NCBI RefSeq assembly: GCF_003076755.1 | Contig: NZ_QDKM01000005.1 | Location: 226,601 to 290,600, forward strand | Length of the DNA stretch: 64,000 bases | Source of the DNA: Pararhodobacter oceanensis | GTDB taxonomy: Bacteria; Pseudomonadota; Alphaproteobacteria; Rhodobacterales; Rhodobacteraceae | Direction: 5' to 3' | Part shown: piece by piece, positions 9,179 to 18,211 of the stretch | Layout of the letters: each line of letters begins with the position of its first letter | How positions within the stretch are numbered: position 1 is the first letter of the stretch | The notes under the pieces: generated by a model | What the model saw: the letters and a program-made list of their open reading frames with translations, nothing else | What the model was told of the DNA's origin: nothing | Database searches by the model: none | Made by a program: the position numbers and the translations under genes

Positions 9179-9193
9179 ATTGCATACAGCAAT
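9179..9193. promoter_or_regulatory. Palindrome in divergent promoter region, candidate operator
   Basis: ATTGC-ATACA-GCAAT is a perfect 5+5 inverted repeat around a 5-base centre, between the divergent M20 gene and the hydroxylase operon. It shares TGCATACA with the inverted repeat in front of the GntR/FCD gene. The size suits a GntR-family dimer. The regulator assignment is inference. Confidence 0.4.
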
Positions 9194-9268
9194 CCGCTGA
9201 ACTAGGCTGAAGGCAGTTTAACTGTCGGCTCCCGCCACGACTGCGGGCCTTTAACTGCGGAGATTCAG

Positions 9269-10138
9269 GTGCGCCCAGCCCCCTTCAGCTATCATAAAGC
9301 CGAGCGCCTCGATCAGGCGCTCGCCCTGCTTGCCGAGTTCGGCGAGGATGCTCGCCCGATTGCCGGTGGCCAGTCCTTGGTGCCGATGATGAACCTGCGT
9401 CTGGCGCGGCCCTCGCATCTGGTCGATATCAATGCGCTGGACCTCGACACGATCGAGCTGCGCAGTGATCACCTGCATATCGGCGCCTTGGTGCGCCATG
9501 AGCGTTACGCGCGCGAGTCATTGATTGCGCAGCATTTTCCCGCCTTTGCCGAGGGGGTGGAATGGATCGGCCATCCGACGATCCGGCGGCGCGGGACCTT
9601 GGGCGGCAGCATCTCGCATGCCGATCCGACCGCCGAACTGCCCGCGCTCTGCGTGCTGCTCGGCGCCGAGATCATCGCCCAATCCGCCGAGGGCAGCCGC
9701 CGCATTCCCGCCGCCGAGTTCTTCATCAGCGCCTATGTCACCAGCCTTGAAGCGGGCGAGATGGTCACCGGCATCGACCTGCCGCTGCCCAAGGGCAAGA
9801 GCAGCGGCGCCTTTGAGGAATTCGCCGAGCGCAGCGGTGATTTCGCGATCATCAGCGCCGGTGTGACCCTAGAGCATGACGGGCGCGCGATTACCGATGC
9901 CCGCGTCGTCTGGTCCGGCGTCGATCTGGCGCCGGTCATGGCCGAGAGGGCCGGTGATCTCTTGCGCGGCAAACCCCTCAGCGCGCCTGAGGCCGAGGCC
10001 GCCGCACAGGCAATGAGCGCTGGGATCACGCCCTTGGATGACCCGATGGCCAGCGCCGAGTTCCGCCACAGCCTGATTGTCGAATTGACCCAACGCGCGC
10101 TGACCCGCGCCTGTGAAAAAGCGATGCAAGCGTCATGA
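9269..10138 (+). CDS. FAD-binding subunit of a xanthine dehydrogenase-family molybdenum hydroxylase (CoxM-like)
   Basis: A 289-residue medium subunit. The two FAD-pyrophosphate motifs are AGGQSLVPMMNLRLARPSHL at residues ~33-52 and TLGGSISHADPTAELPAL near 110-127. The start is GTG at 9269 with GGAG upstream. It passes electrons from the [2Fe-2S] subunit to FAD and on to the acceptor. The stop overlaps the next gene's ATG, showing translational coupling in a medium-small-large order typical of this family. Confidence 0.93.
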   Translation: MRPAPFSYHKAERLDQALALLAEFGEDARPIAGGQSLVPMMNLRLARPSHLVDINALDLDTIELRSDHLHIGALVRHERYARESLIAQHFPAFAEGVEWIGHPTIRRRGTLGGSISHADPTAELPALCVLLGAEIIAQSAEGSRRIPAAEFFISAYVTSLEAGEMVTGIDLPLPKGKSSGAFEEFAERSGDFAIISAGVTLEHDGRAITDARVVWSGVDLAPVMAERAGDLLRGKPLSAPEAEAAAQAMSAGITPLDDPMASAEFRHSLIVELTQRALTRACEKAMQAS

Positions 10139-10629
10139 GCAAAACCACCATCACCGCCAACGGCCAGACCAAAAACCTGAGCCTCGAGCCCCGCCGCCTG
10201 CTCGCCGATGTGCTGCGCGAGGATTTCCGCCTGTCCGGCGTCCATATCGGCTGCGCCCATGGTGCCTGCGGCGCCTGCACCGTGCATGTCGACGGGGTGC
10301 CGCGCCTGTCCTGTCTGACCTTCGCGGTGCAGTGCGACGGCGCTGAAATCAACACCGTCGAAAGCCTCGGCGGCGATGATGCGCATCACCTGTTGCAACG
10401 CGCCTTCCGCGAGGAACACGGGCTGCAATGCGGCTATTGCACGCCCGGATTTCTGATGACCATGGCGCCCTATGTCGAAGAGATGGCGGCGCAGGACCGG
10501 ATGCCCGAGGACGCGGAAATCCGCCACGCGATGAGCGGCAATATCTGCCGTTGCACCGGCTACCAGAGCATTGTCGCCGCCGTCCGTCTGGCGATCACCC
10601 AACGTCGCAACGGGGAGAGCACCCAATGA
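10135..10629 (+). CDS. [2Fe-2S] subunit of the molybdenum hydroxylase (CoxS-like)
   Basis: A 164-residue small subunit with both iron-sulfur sites. The plant-ferredoxin type site is GCAHGACGACTVHVDG with a further Cys in LSCL (residues ~40-62), and the helical-domain site is QCGYCTPGF plus GNICRCTGY near 101-145. It relays electrons from the molybdenum centre to FAD. The ATG overlaps the upstream stop and the TGA overlaps the next ATG (ATGA), so the three subunits are made together. Confidence 0.96.
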   Translation: MSKTTITANGQTKNLSLEPRRLLADVLREDFRLSGVHIGCAHGACGACTVHVDGVPRLSCLTFAVQCDGAEINTVESLGGDDAHHLLQRAFREEHGLQCGYCTPGFLMTMAPYVEEMAAQDRMPEDAEIRHAMSGNICRCTGYQSIVAAVRLAITQRRNGESTQ

Positions 10630-12983
10630 ACGCCCCTATTCCAAACCTGAGCAAGCGCCAGATCGGCGCCCGTGTGCAGCGCTTCGAGGACACCCGCCTG
10701 ATGTCCGGCGCGGCGAAATATATCGCCGATATCACCCTGCCGGATATGCTGCATCTGAGCTTCGTGCGCTCGCAGGTTGCGCATGCCAAAATCCTTGAGG
10801 TGGATACATCCATGCTCGAGGATCTCGATTATCCGGTGCAGGTGTTCACTGGCAAAGACACCGACGGATTGTCGCTTAAGGCCAATCAGGACCTGCCCGG
10901 CGTGCAGCGCTCGGAACAACCCCTGCTGGCGCTCGACCGGCTGCGCTTTGTCGGTGATCCGGCGGCGGTGGTGTTGGCCGATGACCCCTATCTCGCCGAG
11001 GATGCCGCTGAATTGGTGTTCATCGACTTCGACCCGCTGCCGGTGGTCGCCACCATGGAACAGGCGTTGGCCGAGGATACCACGCCGCTGTTTGATGGCT
11101 GGACCGGCAATAAATTTGTCGAGCGGCAGATGAAAGGCGGCGATCTGGAGGCGGCGCGCGCGCAGGCCGCGCATGTGATCCGCCGCACCTACCGCAACCA
11201 GCGCCAGACCGGCGTGCCGATGGAAGGCCGTGGGGTGATTGCCGATTACGACAAGGGCACGCGGGTGCTCACGCTTTGGTCGTCGACGCAGATGCCGCAT
11301 CTGGTGCGCACCTATATCTGCGAGGAGTTGGGCCTGCCGGAATCGCGTATTCGCGTCATTGCCCCTGATGTGGGCGGCGGCTTTGGCGTCAAGGGGCAGG
11401 TCTTCGCCGATGAGGTGCTGATCGCATGGCTGGCGATCCAGACCGGGCGGCCGGTGAAATGGGTTGAGGACCGGCGCGAAAACCTGATCGCCTCGATCCA
11501 CGCCCGCGACCATGAGCACACGCTCGAGGCCTATGTCTCGGCGGAGGGGCGGCTGTTGGGCCTCAAAGCCGATATCAGCACCGATGTCGGCGCCTATTCG
11601 ACCTTTCCCTTCACCGCTGGCGGCGACCCCGGCATGGCCGCCAAAGTGATGCCCGGCCCCTATGATTTTCAGGCCTATGAAGCGACCTTCCGCGCGCTGG
11701 CCACCAATAAATGCCCGCTCGGCACCTATCGCGGCGTGGGGCGCCCCTCGGCGGTGTTCTCGCAAGAGCGGCTGATGGATGTGATCGCGCAGGAAATCGG
11801 CATGGACCCGATCGAGTTCCGGCTGAAAAATGTGGTCAAGGAGTTCCCTTATAAGAACGTTCTCGGCTTCACCTATGATCCCGGATCATACGAGGAATCG
11901 CTGCTGAAAATGCGCGAATTGCTGGCCGAGGATATTAAGGCGGCGGAGGCCTCGAAAGCCTCGCCTGACAGCCGCATCGGCGTCGGCATCGCCTGTTTCA
12001 TCGAGCAAACCGCCCATGGCACCGGCGATTTCACCAAGCGCCGCTCGCCGATTGAAACCGGCTATATTTCGGCGCGGGTCGAGATGTCGACCGATGGCGA
12101 GGTGCTGATCGGCTTGGGGCTGCAAAGCCACGGGCAGGGTCTGGAAACCACCTGCGCGCAGGTCGCCGCCGATGCGCTGGGTGTCGGGCCGCAGCGGGTG
12201 TTTGTGCGCCACGGCGACACGCTGACCTCGCCCTATTCGGTGGGCACTTGGGGCAGCCGCGGCGGGCCTCTGGGCGGCGGTGCGGTGCATATCGCGGCCA
12301 ACAAGATCGCCGATAAACTGCGGCTGATTGCGGCGCATATCCTGCAGGTCGCTGACCCCGCAACGATCCAGCTGGATGAAAACCGCGCCTCGGTGATCGG
12401 CGATCCGGCCCGCTTTGTGCCGATCCCCGAACTGGCGCGCGCGGCCCTGCGCAACGTTGACCGCCTGCCCGAGGGCATGACGCCGGGTCTGACCGAGGAA
12501 TTTTCGCTCGATGGCCCGAAAGACGGCACCTATGCCAACGCGGTGCATGCGGCGATTGTCGAGATCGACGTGAAAACCGGCAAGATGAAGCTGCGCCGCT
12601 TTGTTGTGGTCGAGGATTGCGGCACGATCCTCAATCCGATGATCGTCGACGGGCAGGTGCGCGGCGGCGTGGTGCAGGGCATCGGCTCGGCCATCATGGA
12701 GCATATGATCTATGACGAAGAGGGGCAGCCGCTGACCACCACTTTCGCCGATTACCTGATGCCGCTGGCCACCGAGATGCCCGAGATTGACGTGCATCAC
12801 ATCGAAACCCCGACGCCGCTGACGCCCTTGGGCGCCAAAGGGCTGGGCGAGGGCGGCGCAATCGGCCCGCCCGCCGCGATTGCCAATGCGGTGGCGAATG
12901 CTTTGGGTGTCGAGGTCGAGGCCACGCCGCTCAATGCGCAGGCGATCTGGCGCTTGGCCAAGGCGACCCGCAGCGAAGGTTAA
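10626..12983 (+). CDS. Molybdopterin-binding large subunit of a xanthine dehydrogenase-family hydroxylase (CoxL-like)
   Basis: A 785-residue catalytic subunit binding the molybdenum cytosine dinucleotide cofactor. Seen: PDVGGGFGVKGQ near residue 250, the substrate-loop region CPLGTYRGVGRPSAVFS near 360, and the C-terminal GAKGLGEGGAIGPPA with the base Glu. True form I CO dehydrogenases carry AYRCSFR with a copper-binding Cys; here the sequence is TYRGVGR. This is therefore not a CO dehydrogenase but some other aromatic, heterocyclic or aldehyde hydroxylase. The start at 10626 overlaps the CoxS stop. No maturation genes are next to it; CoxG lies nearby on the other strand. Confidence 0.93.
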   Translation: MNAPIPNLSKRQIGARVQRFEDTRLMSGAAKYIADITLPDMLHLSFVRSQVAHAKILEVDTSMLEDLDYPVQVFTGKDTDGLSLKANQDLPGVQRSEQPLLALDRLRFVGDPAAVVLADDPYLAEDAAELVFIDFDPLPVVATMEQALAEDTTPLFDGWTGNKFVERQMKGGDLEAARAQAAHVIRRTYRNQRQTGVPMEGRGVIADYDKGTRVLTLWSSTQMPHLVRTYICEELGLPESRIRVIAPDVGGGFGVKGQVFADEVLIAWLAIQTGRPVKWVEDRRENLIASIHARDHEHTLEAYVSAEGRLLGLKADISTDVGAYSTFPFTAGGDPGMAAKVMPGPYDFQAYEATFRALATNKCPLGTYRGVGRPSAVFSQERLMDVIAQEIGMDPIEFRLKNVVKEFPYKNVLGFTYDPGSYEESLLKMRELLAEDIKAAEASKASPDSRIGVGIACFIEQTAHGTGDFTKRRSPIETGYISARVEMSTDGEVLIGLGLQSHGQGLETTCAQVAADALGVGPQRVFVRHGDTLTSPYSVGTWGSRGGPLGGGAVHIAANKIADKLRLIAAHILQVADPATIQLDENRASVIGDPARFVPIPELARAALRNVDRLPEGMTPGLTEEFSLDGPKDGTYANAVHAAIVEIDVKTGKMKLRRFVVVEDCGTILNPMIVDGQVRGGVVQGIGSAIMEHMIYDEEGQPLTTTFADYLMPLATEMPEIDVHHIETPTPLTPLGAKGLGEGGAIGPPAAIANAVANALGVEVEATPLNAQAIWRLAKATRSEG

Positions 12984-13028
12984 TCCACTCCCGCCGCCGC
13001 CCTGACGATGGGCGGCGGCGAGCGCGGC

Positions 13029-13544
13029 TCACTTCGGCTCGGTCTCTTCCTTCTCGCGTTTGTCGGCGGGGATGGGTTTTACCGGTTTGATGATAAACGG
13101 GATCACCGCCAGGATTGCCAGCAGCAGCACCGTGGCCAGCACCGCCGTCGCGATCATTCCCAGACCCGCCAACACGCCGATCCCTGCGGTCGCCCAGATA
13201 TTTGCCGCGGTGGTCAGCCCCTGCACCGTCTGCGTCGATTTGCGCACGATGATCGCGCCGGCACCCAGAAAGCCAATGCCCTGCACCACGCCCTGAATCA
13301 CCCGCGACAGGTCCTTAACCTCGATCCCCGCCTGCAGCGACCCAGCCACAAAGGCCGCCGAGCCGACCGCGACCAACATATGGGTACGCAGCCCCGCGTT
13401 ATGGTGTTTGACCTCGCGTTCATAGCCCAAGAGGCCGCCCAGAAGCGCGGCAAAGAACAGCCGCATGCCGACGGTGACGAAGGTATGCAGGTCGGGGATA
13501 TCGGAAAATTCGCCGATTATGGAGGTCCAGATGTCTTGCCACAT
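13029..13544 (-). CDS. MgtC/SapB family membrane protein
   Basis: A 171-residue integral membrane protein with about five hydrophobic segments and the MgtC signature: FAALLGGLLGYEREVKHHNA, then AGLRTHMLVAVGSAAF and VVQGIGFLGAGAIIV. It lacks the extra C-terminal ACT-like domain of virulence-type MgtC, so it is the short form seen in many free-living bacteria. The role is probably linked to magnesium or membrane homeostasis. It converges with the molybdenum hydroxylase operon and is divergent from the cyclodeaminase-family gene. Confidence 0.9.
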   Translation of the reverse strand: MWQDIWTSIIGEFSDIPDLHTFVTVGMRLFFAALLGGLLGYEREVKHHNAGLRTHMLVAVGSAAFVAGSLQAGIEVKDLSRVIQGVVQGIGFLGAGAIIVRKSTQTVQGLTTAANIWATAGIGVLAGLGMIATAVLATVLLLAILAVIPFIIKPVKPIPADKREKEETEPK

Positions 13545-13737
13545 AGGGGTTTTTCGAAATTGTTAGGGTTATCATCAACTTTGCGCGTTTGCCCGCGCGG
13601 CGCAAGCGAAACGCGCAGGACAGCCGCGGATCGCCACGATATGCGCGCAAAAACGCGCATGGCTGCCCTCGAAATCCCGCCGGTGATATGCCAGAACAAA
13701 GCCAGTTTGCGCCATAGCACCCGAGGGGGACAGCAGC

Positions 13738-14712
13738 ATGATCGTCATTTCGGCCGAGCACGTTCAACAACATCTACCGATGGCGCAGGCCATTGATCTG
13801 GTCACCGCCACGATGATTGATGTCGCCGAGGGGCGCGCGATCCTGCCCCTGCGCAATGTCATCGAGATCGGCGGCGACAACCGGATCGGGATCATGCCCG
13901 GCGCGCTCTCGGCGGGTGGGTTGTATGGCGTGAAAATCCTCAGCCTGTTTCCCGGAAACCCGGCCAAGGGCCTGTCCTCGCATATCGGCGCGGTGGTGCT
14001 GTTTGATCCCGAGACCGGCGCGCCGACGGCAATGGTCAACGCCGATATGATCACCGCGATCCGCACCTCGGCGGCCTCAGCGGCGGCGACACGGGCCTTG
14101 GCGCGGGCGGATGCGACACGGCTCTCGGTGATCGGCACCAGCGAGCAGGCCGAGTTTCATATCGAAGCGATCGCGCAGGTGCGCCCGATTGCCGAGGTGC
14201 ATATCGCGGGCCGCAGCCACGCCAAAGCCGAGGGCTTCGCCGCCCGTATGGCCGAGAGGTTCCCCGCGCTGACCTTCCACGCGGCGCCCTCGATCCAAGA
14301 GGCAGCATTGCGTGCGGATATCCTCTGCACGGTGACCTCGGCCACCGAATCCATCCTGCCCGCAGATTGGGTGCAGCCCGGCACCCATGTGAATGCGGTC
14401 GGCGCCTCGGTGCCCTTCTGGCAAGAGATCGACAGCGCGCTGATCGCCCGCGCGGTGACCTTTGTCGACTATATGCCCTCGGCCTTGGCGCAGGCCAAAG
14501 ATGTGATCGACGGGCTGGCCAAAGGGCTGTTTGATCAGGCGCATCTGCGCGGCGAGATCGGCACGCTGTTCGCCGGTCAGGTTGTGGGGCGCAGCAGTGA
14601 CGGTGAGATCACGCTCTATCGGTCACTGGGGGTGGCGGCGCAGGATCTGGCCTGCGCGGATCACGTGCAAAAGGCGGCGCGAGCGGCGGGGGCGCAGGAT
14701 CAGCAACTGTAA
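13738..14712 (+). CDS. Ornithine cyclodeaminase / mu-crystallin family protein
   Basis: A 324-residue NAD(P)-binding protein of the OCD/mu-crystallin family. Visible are the substrate-binding start (LPLRNVIEIGGDNRIGIMPG), the helix TAIRTSAASAAATRALARAD, the nucleotide-binding strand LSVIGTSEQAEFHIEAIAQV, and THVNAVGAS near 220. Members act as ornithine cyclodeaminase, ketimine reductase, alanine dehydrogenase or EutC. It faces an Ldh-family gene convergently; both families include Δ1-pyrroline/piperideine-2-carboxylate reductases. The substrate is not known. Confidence 0.9.
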   Translation: MIVISAEHVQQHLPMAQAIDLVTATMIDVAEGRAILPLRNVIEIGGDNRIGIMPGALSAGGLYGVKILSLFPGNPAKGLSSHIGAVVLFDPETGAPTAMVNADMITAIRTSAASAAATRALARADATRLSVIGTSEQAEFHIEAIAQVRPIAEVHIAGRSHAKAEGFAARMAERFPALTFHAAPSIQEAALRADILCTVTSATESILPADWVQPGTHVNAVGASVPFWQEIDSALIARAVTFVDYMPSALAQAKDVIDGLAKGLFDQAHLRGEIGTLFAGQVVGRSSDGEITLYRSLGVAAQDLACADHVQKAARAAGAQDQQL

Positions 14713-14730
14713 CCCCGGCCCCTGCGCGCG

Positions 14731-15744
14731 TCACAACAAAGCGCGGATTTTTGCCAAAGTGGCGGCATTGACTGCGACGCCCTCGGCCTCGGCCCGCTTG
14801 CGGGCGGCGCTGCGCGCATCGCCCGGTGTGCGCACCCCGTCCTGCGCGTGCATCTCGCCGACCAGCGCCTGAATGCGGGCGGCGAAATCGCCCGAAGAGG
14901 TCACCTCGGGATCAATCGCGATAAAGAACTGGCCGGTTTTCGGCGGCCCGCCCGCGGTGCCCGAGAAGGGGCTGGCATCAACGCCCAAACTGGCACCGGT
15001 CATTGCCGCCGCCATCACCTCGACCAAAAGCGCCACGCCGACGCCCTTGTAACCGCCCGAGGGCGCCATCGAGCCCTGTAGCGCCACGGCGGCATCGGTG
15101 GTCGGCTGCCCGTCCGGCCCCAGCCCCCAACCCTCGGGGATCGGCTTGCCCTCGCGGTTGTGCTTCATGATCTCGCTTTTGGCGATCACACTGGCGCTCT
15201 GGTCGATCAACAGCGCAATCCCGCCCTTGCCATCGGGCGCGGCAATCGAGAACGGGTTGGTGCCGACGACCTTGCCGGTGCCACCGACCGGCGCAATCGA
15301 GGCGGGCGCATTGGTGAACCCCAGCCCCAACAGCCCCTCGGCCGCCAGTTGCCGCGTGTGATAGCCCAAGACCCCGCAGTTATACGAGTTGCGCACCGCC
15401 AAAGCCGCGATCCCTTGGCTGCGCGCGAGGGGCATCAATTCGGCGAAACCGGCGGCAATTGCGCTATGGGCAAAGCCGGTGGCGGCATCGGCGACGATCA
15501 CCCCGGGGCGCGGGCGGGTCAGCAGTGGCACGGCGGCCCCGTCAACCTTGCCGCAGGTGACATGCTCGCAATAGACCGGAATATAGGCGAGCCCGTGGCT
15601 GGCGATCCCCTCGGCCTCGGTCGCGGCGGTGGCGATGGCCAGCGGACGGGCGTTCTGCGCCGTGGTGCCGACCGCAAGCAGCGCGTCATAGGCCAGTGTT
15701 TCGATTTCGCTCAGGCTCAGTATCTCGGTCTCGATTGCGCTCAT
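14731..15744 (-). CDS. Ldh family NAD(P)-dependent oxidoreductase (malate/L-lactate dehydrogenase type 2)
   Basis: A 337-residue member of the Ldh (not the Rossmann LDH) family. Signature stretches are SHGLAYIPVYCEH near residue 50, VRNSYNCGVLGYHTRQLAAE around 117-136 and TNPFSIAAPDGKGGIALLID. Members include ureidoglycolate, sulfolactate and 2,3-diketogulonate dehydrogenases and Δ1-piperideine-2-carboxylate reductase. Beside an OCD-family gene, an imine-acid reductase role is attractive but unproven. About 100 bases separate it from the M19-family gene upstream on the same strand. Confidence 0.9.
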   Translation of the reverse strand: MSAIETEILSLSEIETLAYDALLAVGTTAQNARPLAIATAATEAEGIASHGLAYIPVYCEHVTCGKVDGAAVPLLTRPRPGVIVADAATGFAHSAIAAGFAELMPLARSQGIAALAVRNSYNCGVLGYHTRQLAAEGLLGLGFTNAPASIAPVGGTGKVVGTNPFSIAAPDGKGGIALLIDQSASVIAKSEIMKHNREGKPIPEGWGLGPDGQPTTDAAVALQGSMAPSGGYKGVGVALLVEVMAAAMTGASLGVDASPFSGTAGGPPKTGQFFIAIDPEVTSSGDFAARIQALVGEMHAQDGVRTPGDARSAARKRAEAEGVAVNAATLAKIRALL

Positions 15745-15841
15745 CAGGCGGTCCTTTCGGGTCAGGTGGTGGCGAAGAGACAGGCGCGGGTGGGGCGCAG
15801 GCTCTTCGCCACAGGTTACGTCGGCGGCTTATAGCGGCGGG

Positions 15842-16822
15842 TTATTCTGGCGTGAAATTCTCGGCAAAGAACCGGTGCCAGTTGTTGCCCATCAGACCAG
15901 CGGTCTCTTCAGCGTTGAAACCGATCTCGCGCAGACCGGCCTCGATATTACCAAAATCGCGGTTGTCGCGGAACCACTCGGGCATCGGCGGGAAACCGGG
16001 GGCGGCGGCCGAGCCTTCGCCATAGTCGATTTCCTTGCTCCAGCGGCCAACGCGCATCCATTCGACCACCGAATCGGGCTGGTCCTGACACAGATCGCTG
16101 CCGATGCCGAAATGCTCGGCGCCGAACTGCTCGGCGGCGCGGGCGATCATCTCGCAAAAGCTGGTCAGCGTGCAGGCGGATTTGTCCTTGAGGTGATGCG
16201 GATAGAGCGAGAAGCCCATCATGCCGCCGTTTTGCGTCACCGCGCGCACCACATCGTCACGCTTGTTGCGCAATGCGGGTTGCCATGCGTGCAGATTGGC
16301 ATGGGTGACGGTGATCGGACGCGTGGACAGATCGGCAGCCTCGATGGTCGAGCGATCCGCCGAATGGCTCATGTCGATGACCAGCCCGACGCGGTTCATC
16401 TCTTTGATCACCTGTTTGCCCATGCGGGTGATACCGGGATCCTCGGCCTCGTAGCAGCCGGTGGCCAGCAGGGACTGGTTGTTATAGCTCAGCTGCATGA
16501 ACCGCGCGCCGAGCTTGTGCAGCACCGCCACCAGACCGATATCATCCTCGATCGGGCTGGGGTTCTGGAAGCCAAAGAAGATCGCCGTGCGGCCGGTCTC
16601 GCGGGCTTTTGCCACGTCGCTGGCCCATTCGCCGTGGAAAATCAGGTCGGGATATTGCTCGAACCAGCGGTTCCACTGCTCGATATTGAGCACCGTCTCG
16701 CGGAAATTCTCGTGGTAGGCGATGGTGACATGCACCGCATCCACGCCGCCCTCGCGCATCTGGCGAAAGATCTTCTCCGACCAATTGGCGTATTGCAGAT
16801 TATCAATCCGGTAGTTCGTCAT
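15842..16822 (-). CDS. M19 (renal dipeptidase) family protein with altered metal site
   Basis: A 326-residue protein with the fold signatures of membrane dipeptidase: IDMSHSADRSTIEA, RPITVTHANLHAW and FGIGSDLCQDQ. These keep the two beta-site His, the Arg region and the late Asp. However, the N-terminal HxD metal pair is replaced (IDNLQYANW where the family has IDGHNDLPW), and the bridging Glu is Gln in GFQNPSPIEDD. It probably binds one metal or acts on an unusual amide, or is not a peptidase. The ATG at 16822 has GAGGA upstream. Downstream of LysR on the same strand. Confidence 0.8.
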   Translation of the reverse strand: MTNYRIDNLQYANWSEKIFRQMREGGVDAVHVTIAYHENFRETVLNIEQWNRWFEQYPDLIFHGEWASDVAKARETGRTAIFFGFQNPSPIEDDIGLVAVLHKLGARFMQLSYNNQSLLATGCYEAEDPGITRMGKQVIKEMNRVGLVIDMSHSADRSTIEAADLSTRPITVTHANLHAWQPALRNKRDDVVRAVTQNGGMMGFSLYPHHLKDKSACTLTSFCEMIARAAEQFGAEHFGIGSDLCQDQPDSVVEWMRVGRWSKEIDYGEGSAAAPGFPPMPEWFRDNRDFGNIEAGLREIGFNAEETAGLMGNNWHRFFAENFTPE

Positions 16823-17050
16823 AGTATCCTCATCTCTGGCGGTGCGGCGCGCGTGCATAGGGCCAAAGGGCTTTGGCCTCTGGCAGCGGATGCAACCGGC
16901 GATACCCGCCCCACCCGAGGGTGTCGGAGGCAGCAGGTTCGGATCACAGCGCGCAGCACAGCCCGTTTTGCCCCTGAACGGGCAGGGGGAAGTCTGGACT
17001 CCCAATAAGCCTGCGCGCGAATATTAAATCAAACGCAAAATAATTGATGA

Positions 17051-17956
17051 TTATTCAGAAAAACTGAAATCACTATGTCCCCGCAGGTCGCTCGCTGCCG
17101 CCTGCAGGATCGCCTTGGCGAAATCGCGCACCACCGGTGTCGGGCGGATGCGGTCCGAGGTCACCATCCAGACCTCGCGCTGGATCGTCGCATCGGGCAG
17201 CGGCAGGAACACCAGATCGGCGATATCCTCGGGCACCGCCAGACGCGGCAGCACGGTGACCCCGACACCAGCACGGATCAGCGCCAGCAGCGAGGCGGTA
17301 TTGGGCACCTCCAACCGCGCGCCCAAGAGCACCGGCTGAAACTGCGGATCAGTGATCTGTGCGCACAGCCCGTTGGTGATGAACTCCTCGCGGGCGATCG
17401 CCTCCCATGTCAGCGGCAGCCCGGCGCGCGCCAGCGGCGTATCGGCGCGGCAAACCACGCCGAAAGGATCGCGAAACAGCGGTTTGCGCGCCAGCCCCTC
17501 GGTCGGCGGGATGCTGGCCAGCCCGATATCGGCGCGCTCGTTCTGCAAGTCGCGCTGCACGGCGGCGCTGGTCATATCATGCATCTCGATCCGCACGCCG
17601 GGGTGATCGGCCAGAAACGCCTGAATGATCGGCGGCAGGATCATCGCCGCCACTGAGGGCGTCACCGCCAGCCGCACATAGCCCGCCTGCGAGCGCGACA
17701 GACTGTCGATCGTGGCCAGCGAGCGCTCGAAATGCGCCAGCGCCAGCAGCGCCTCCTGATAGACCTGTTCGCCCAGCGTGCTGAGCCGTGACTTGCGGCT
17801 GGTCTCGAACAGGGGCGCGCCGATATGATCCTCAAGCTGCTTGAGCGTCATCGACACCGCCGAGGGGGTGCGGCCCAGCGCCGCCGCCGCATCCGACAGC
17901 CGCCCGTGATCGACCACCGCCTGAAAACACCGCAGCATTTCGATCTTGATCGCCAT
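17051..17956 (-). CDS. LysR family transcriptional regulator
   Basis: A 301-residue LysR-type regulator. The N-terminal winged helix has GRLSDAAAALGRTPSAVSMT followed by LKQLEDHIGAPLFE; a periplasmic-binding-like effector domain follows. The start at 17956 (MAIKIEML) has GGAG eight bases upstream. It is divergent from the ammonia-lyase operon starting at 18212 and upstream of the M19-family gene, so it probably controls one or both. Paired GCAAAGC repeats lie in the divergent region. Confidence 0.93.
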   Translation of the reverse strand: MAIKIEMLRCFQAVVDHGRLSDAAAALGRTPSAVSMTLKQLEDHIGAPLFETSRKSRLSTLGEQVYQEALLALAHFERSLATIDSLSRSQAGYVRLAVTPSVAAMILPPIIQAFLADHPGVRIEMHDMTSAAVQRDLQNERADIGLASIPPTEGLARKPLFRDPFGVVCRADTPLARAGLPLTWEAIAREEFITNGLCAQITDPQFQPVLLGARLEVPNTASLLALIRAGVGVTVLPRLAVPEDIADLVFLPLPDATIQREVWMVTSDRIRPTPVVRDFAKAILQAAASDLRGHSDFSFSE

Positions 17957-18099
17957 GACAAAGGCTCCTGCAGCCGCCGGTTGGGGCATCCTGTGCCCGC
18001 GCTCAACCTAAGCGCGGTTGGCCCGCAAGTCGATGCTGCGCAGGCCGGTTTGGCAGCGGGCAAATCCGCCAAATCCGCGATCCGCCTCTCTGCAGTGTT

Positions 18100-18116
18100 G
18101 CAAAGCGTCGCAAAGC
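18100..18116. promoter_or_regulatory. Direct repeats in LysR/ammonia-lyase divergent region
   Basis: GCAAAGC occurs at 18100-18106 and 18110-18116, one helical turn apart, with TTG in front of the first. A second direct repeat, AAATCCGC twice, lies about 40 bases earlier. They sit in the 255-base divergent promoter region, about 100 bases before the ammonia-lyase start. A role as LysR binding site is inference. Confidence 0.3.
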
Positions 18117-18211
18117 AGCGCATCAAAACCCTCCATCAAGTCAGATCGCTGGGGTGACCGGCGCTGCGCTGCCCGCCCTTGTCCGCCACCGGACCAGCCA
18201 AGGAGAACCCC

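Noticed and set aside
9269..12983. Carbon monoxide dehydrogenase genes coxMSL
   Set aside because: The large subunit lacks the AYRCSFR loop with the copper-binding Cys.
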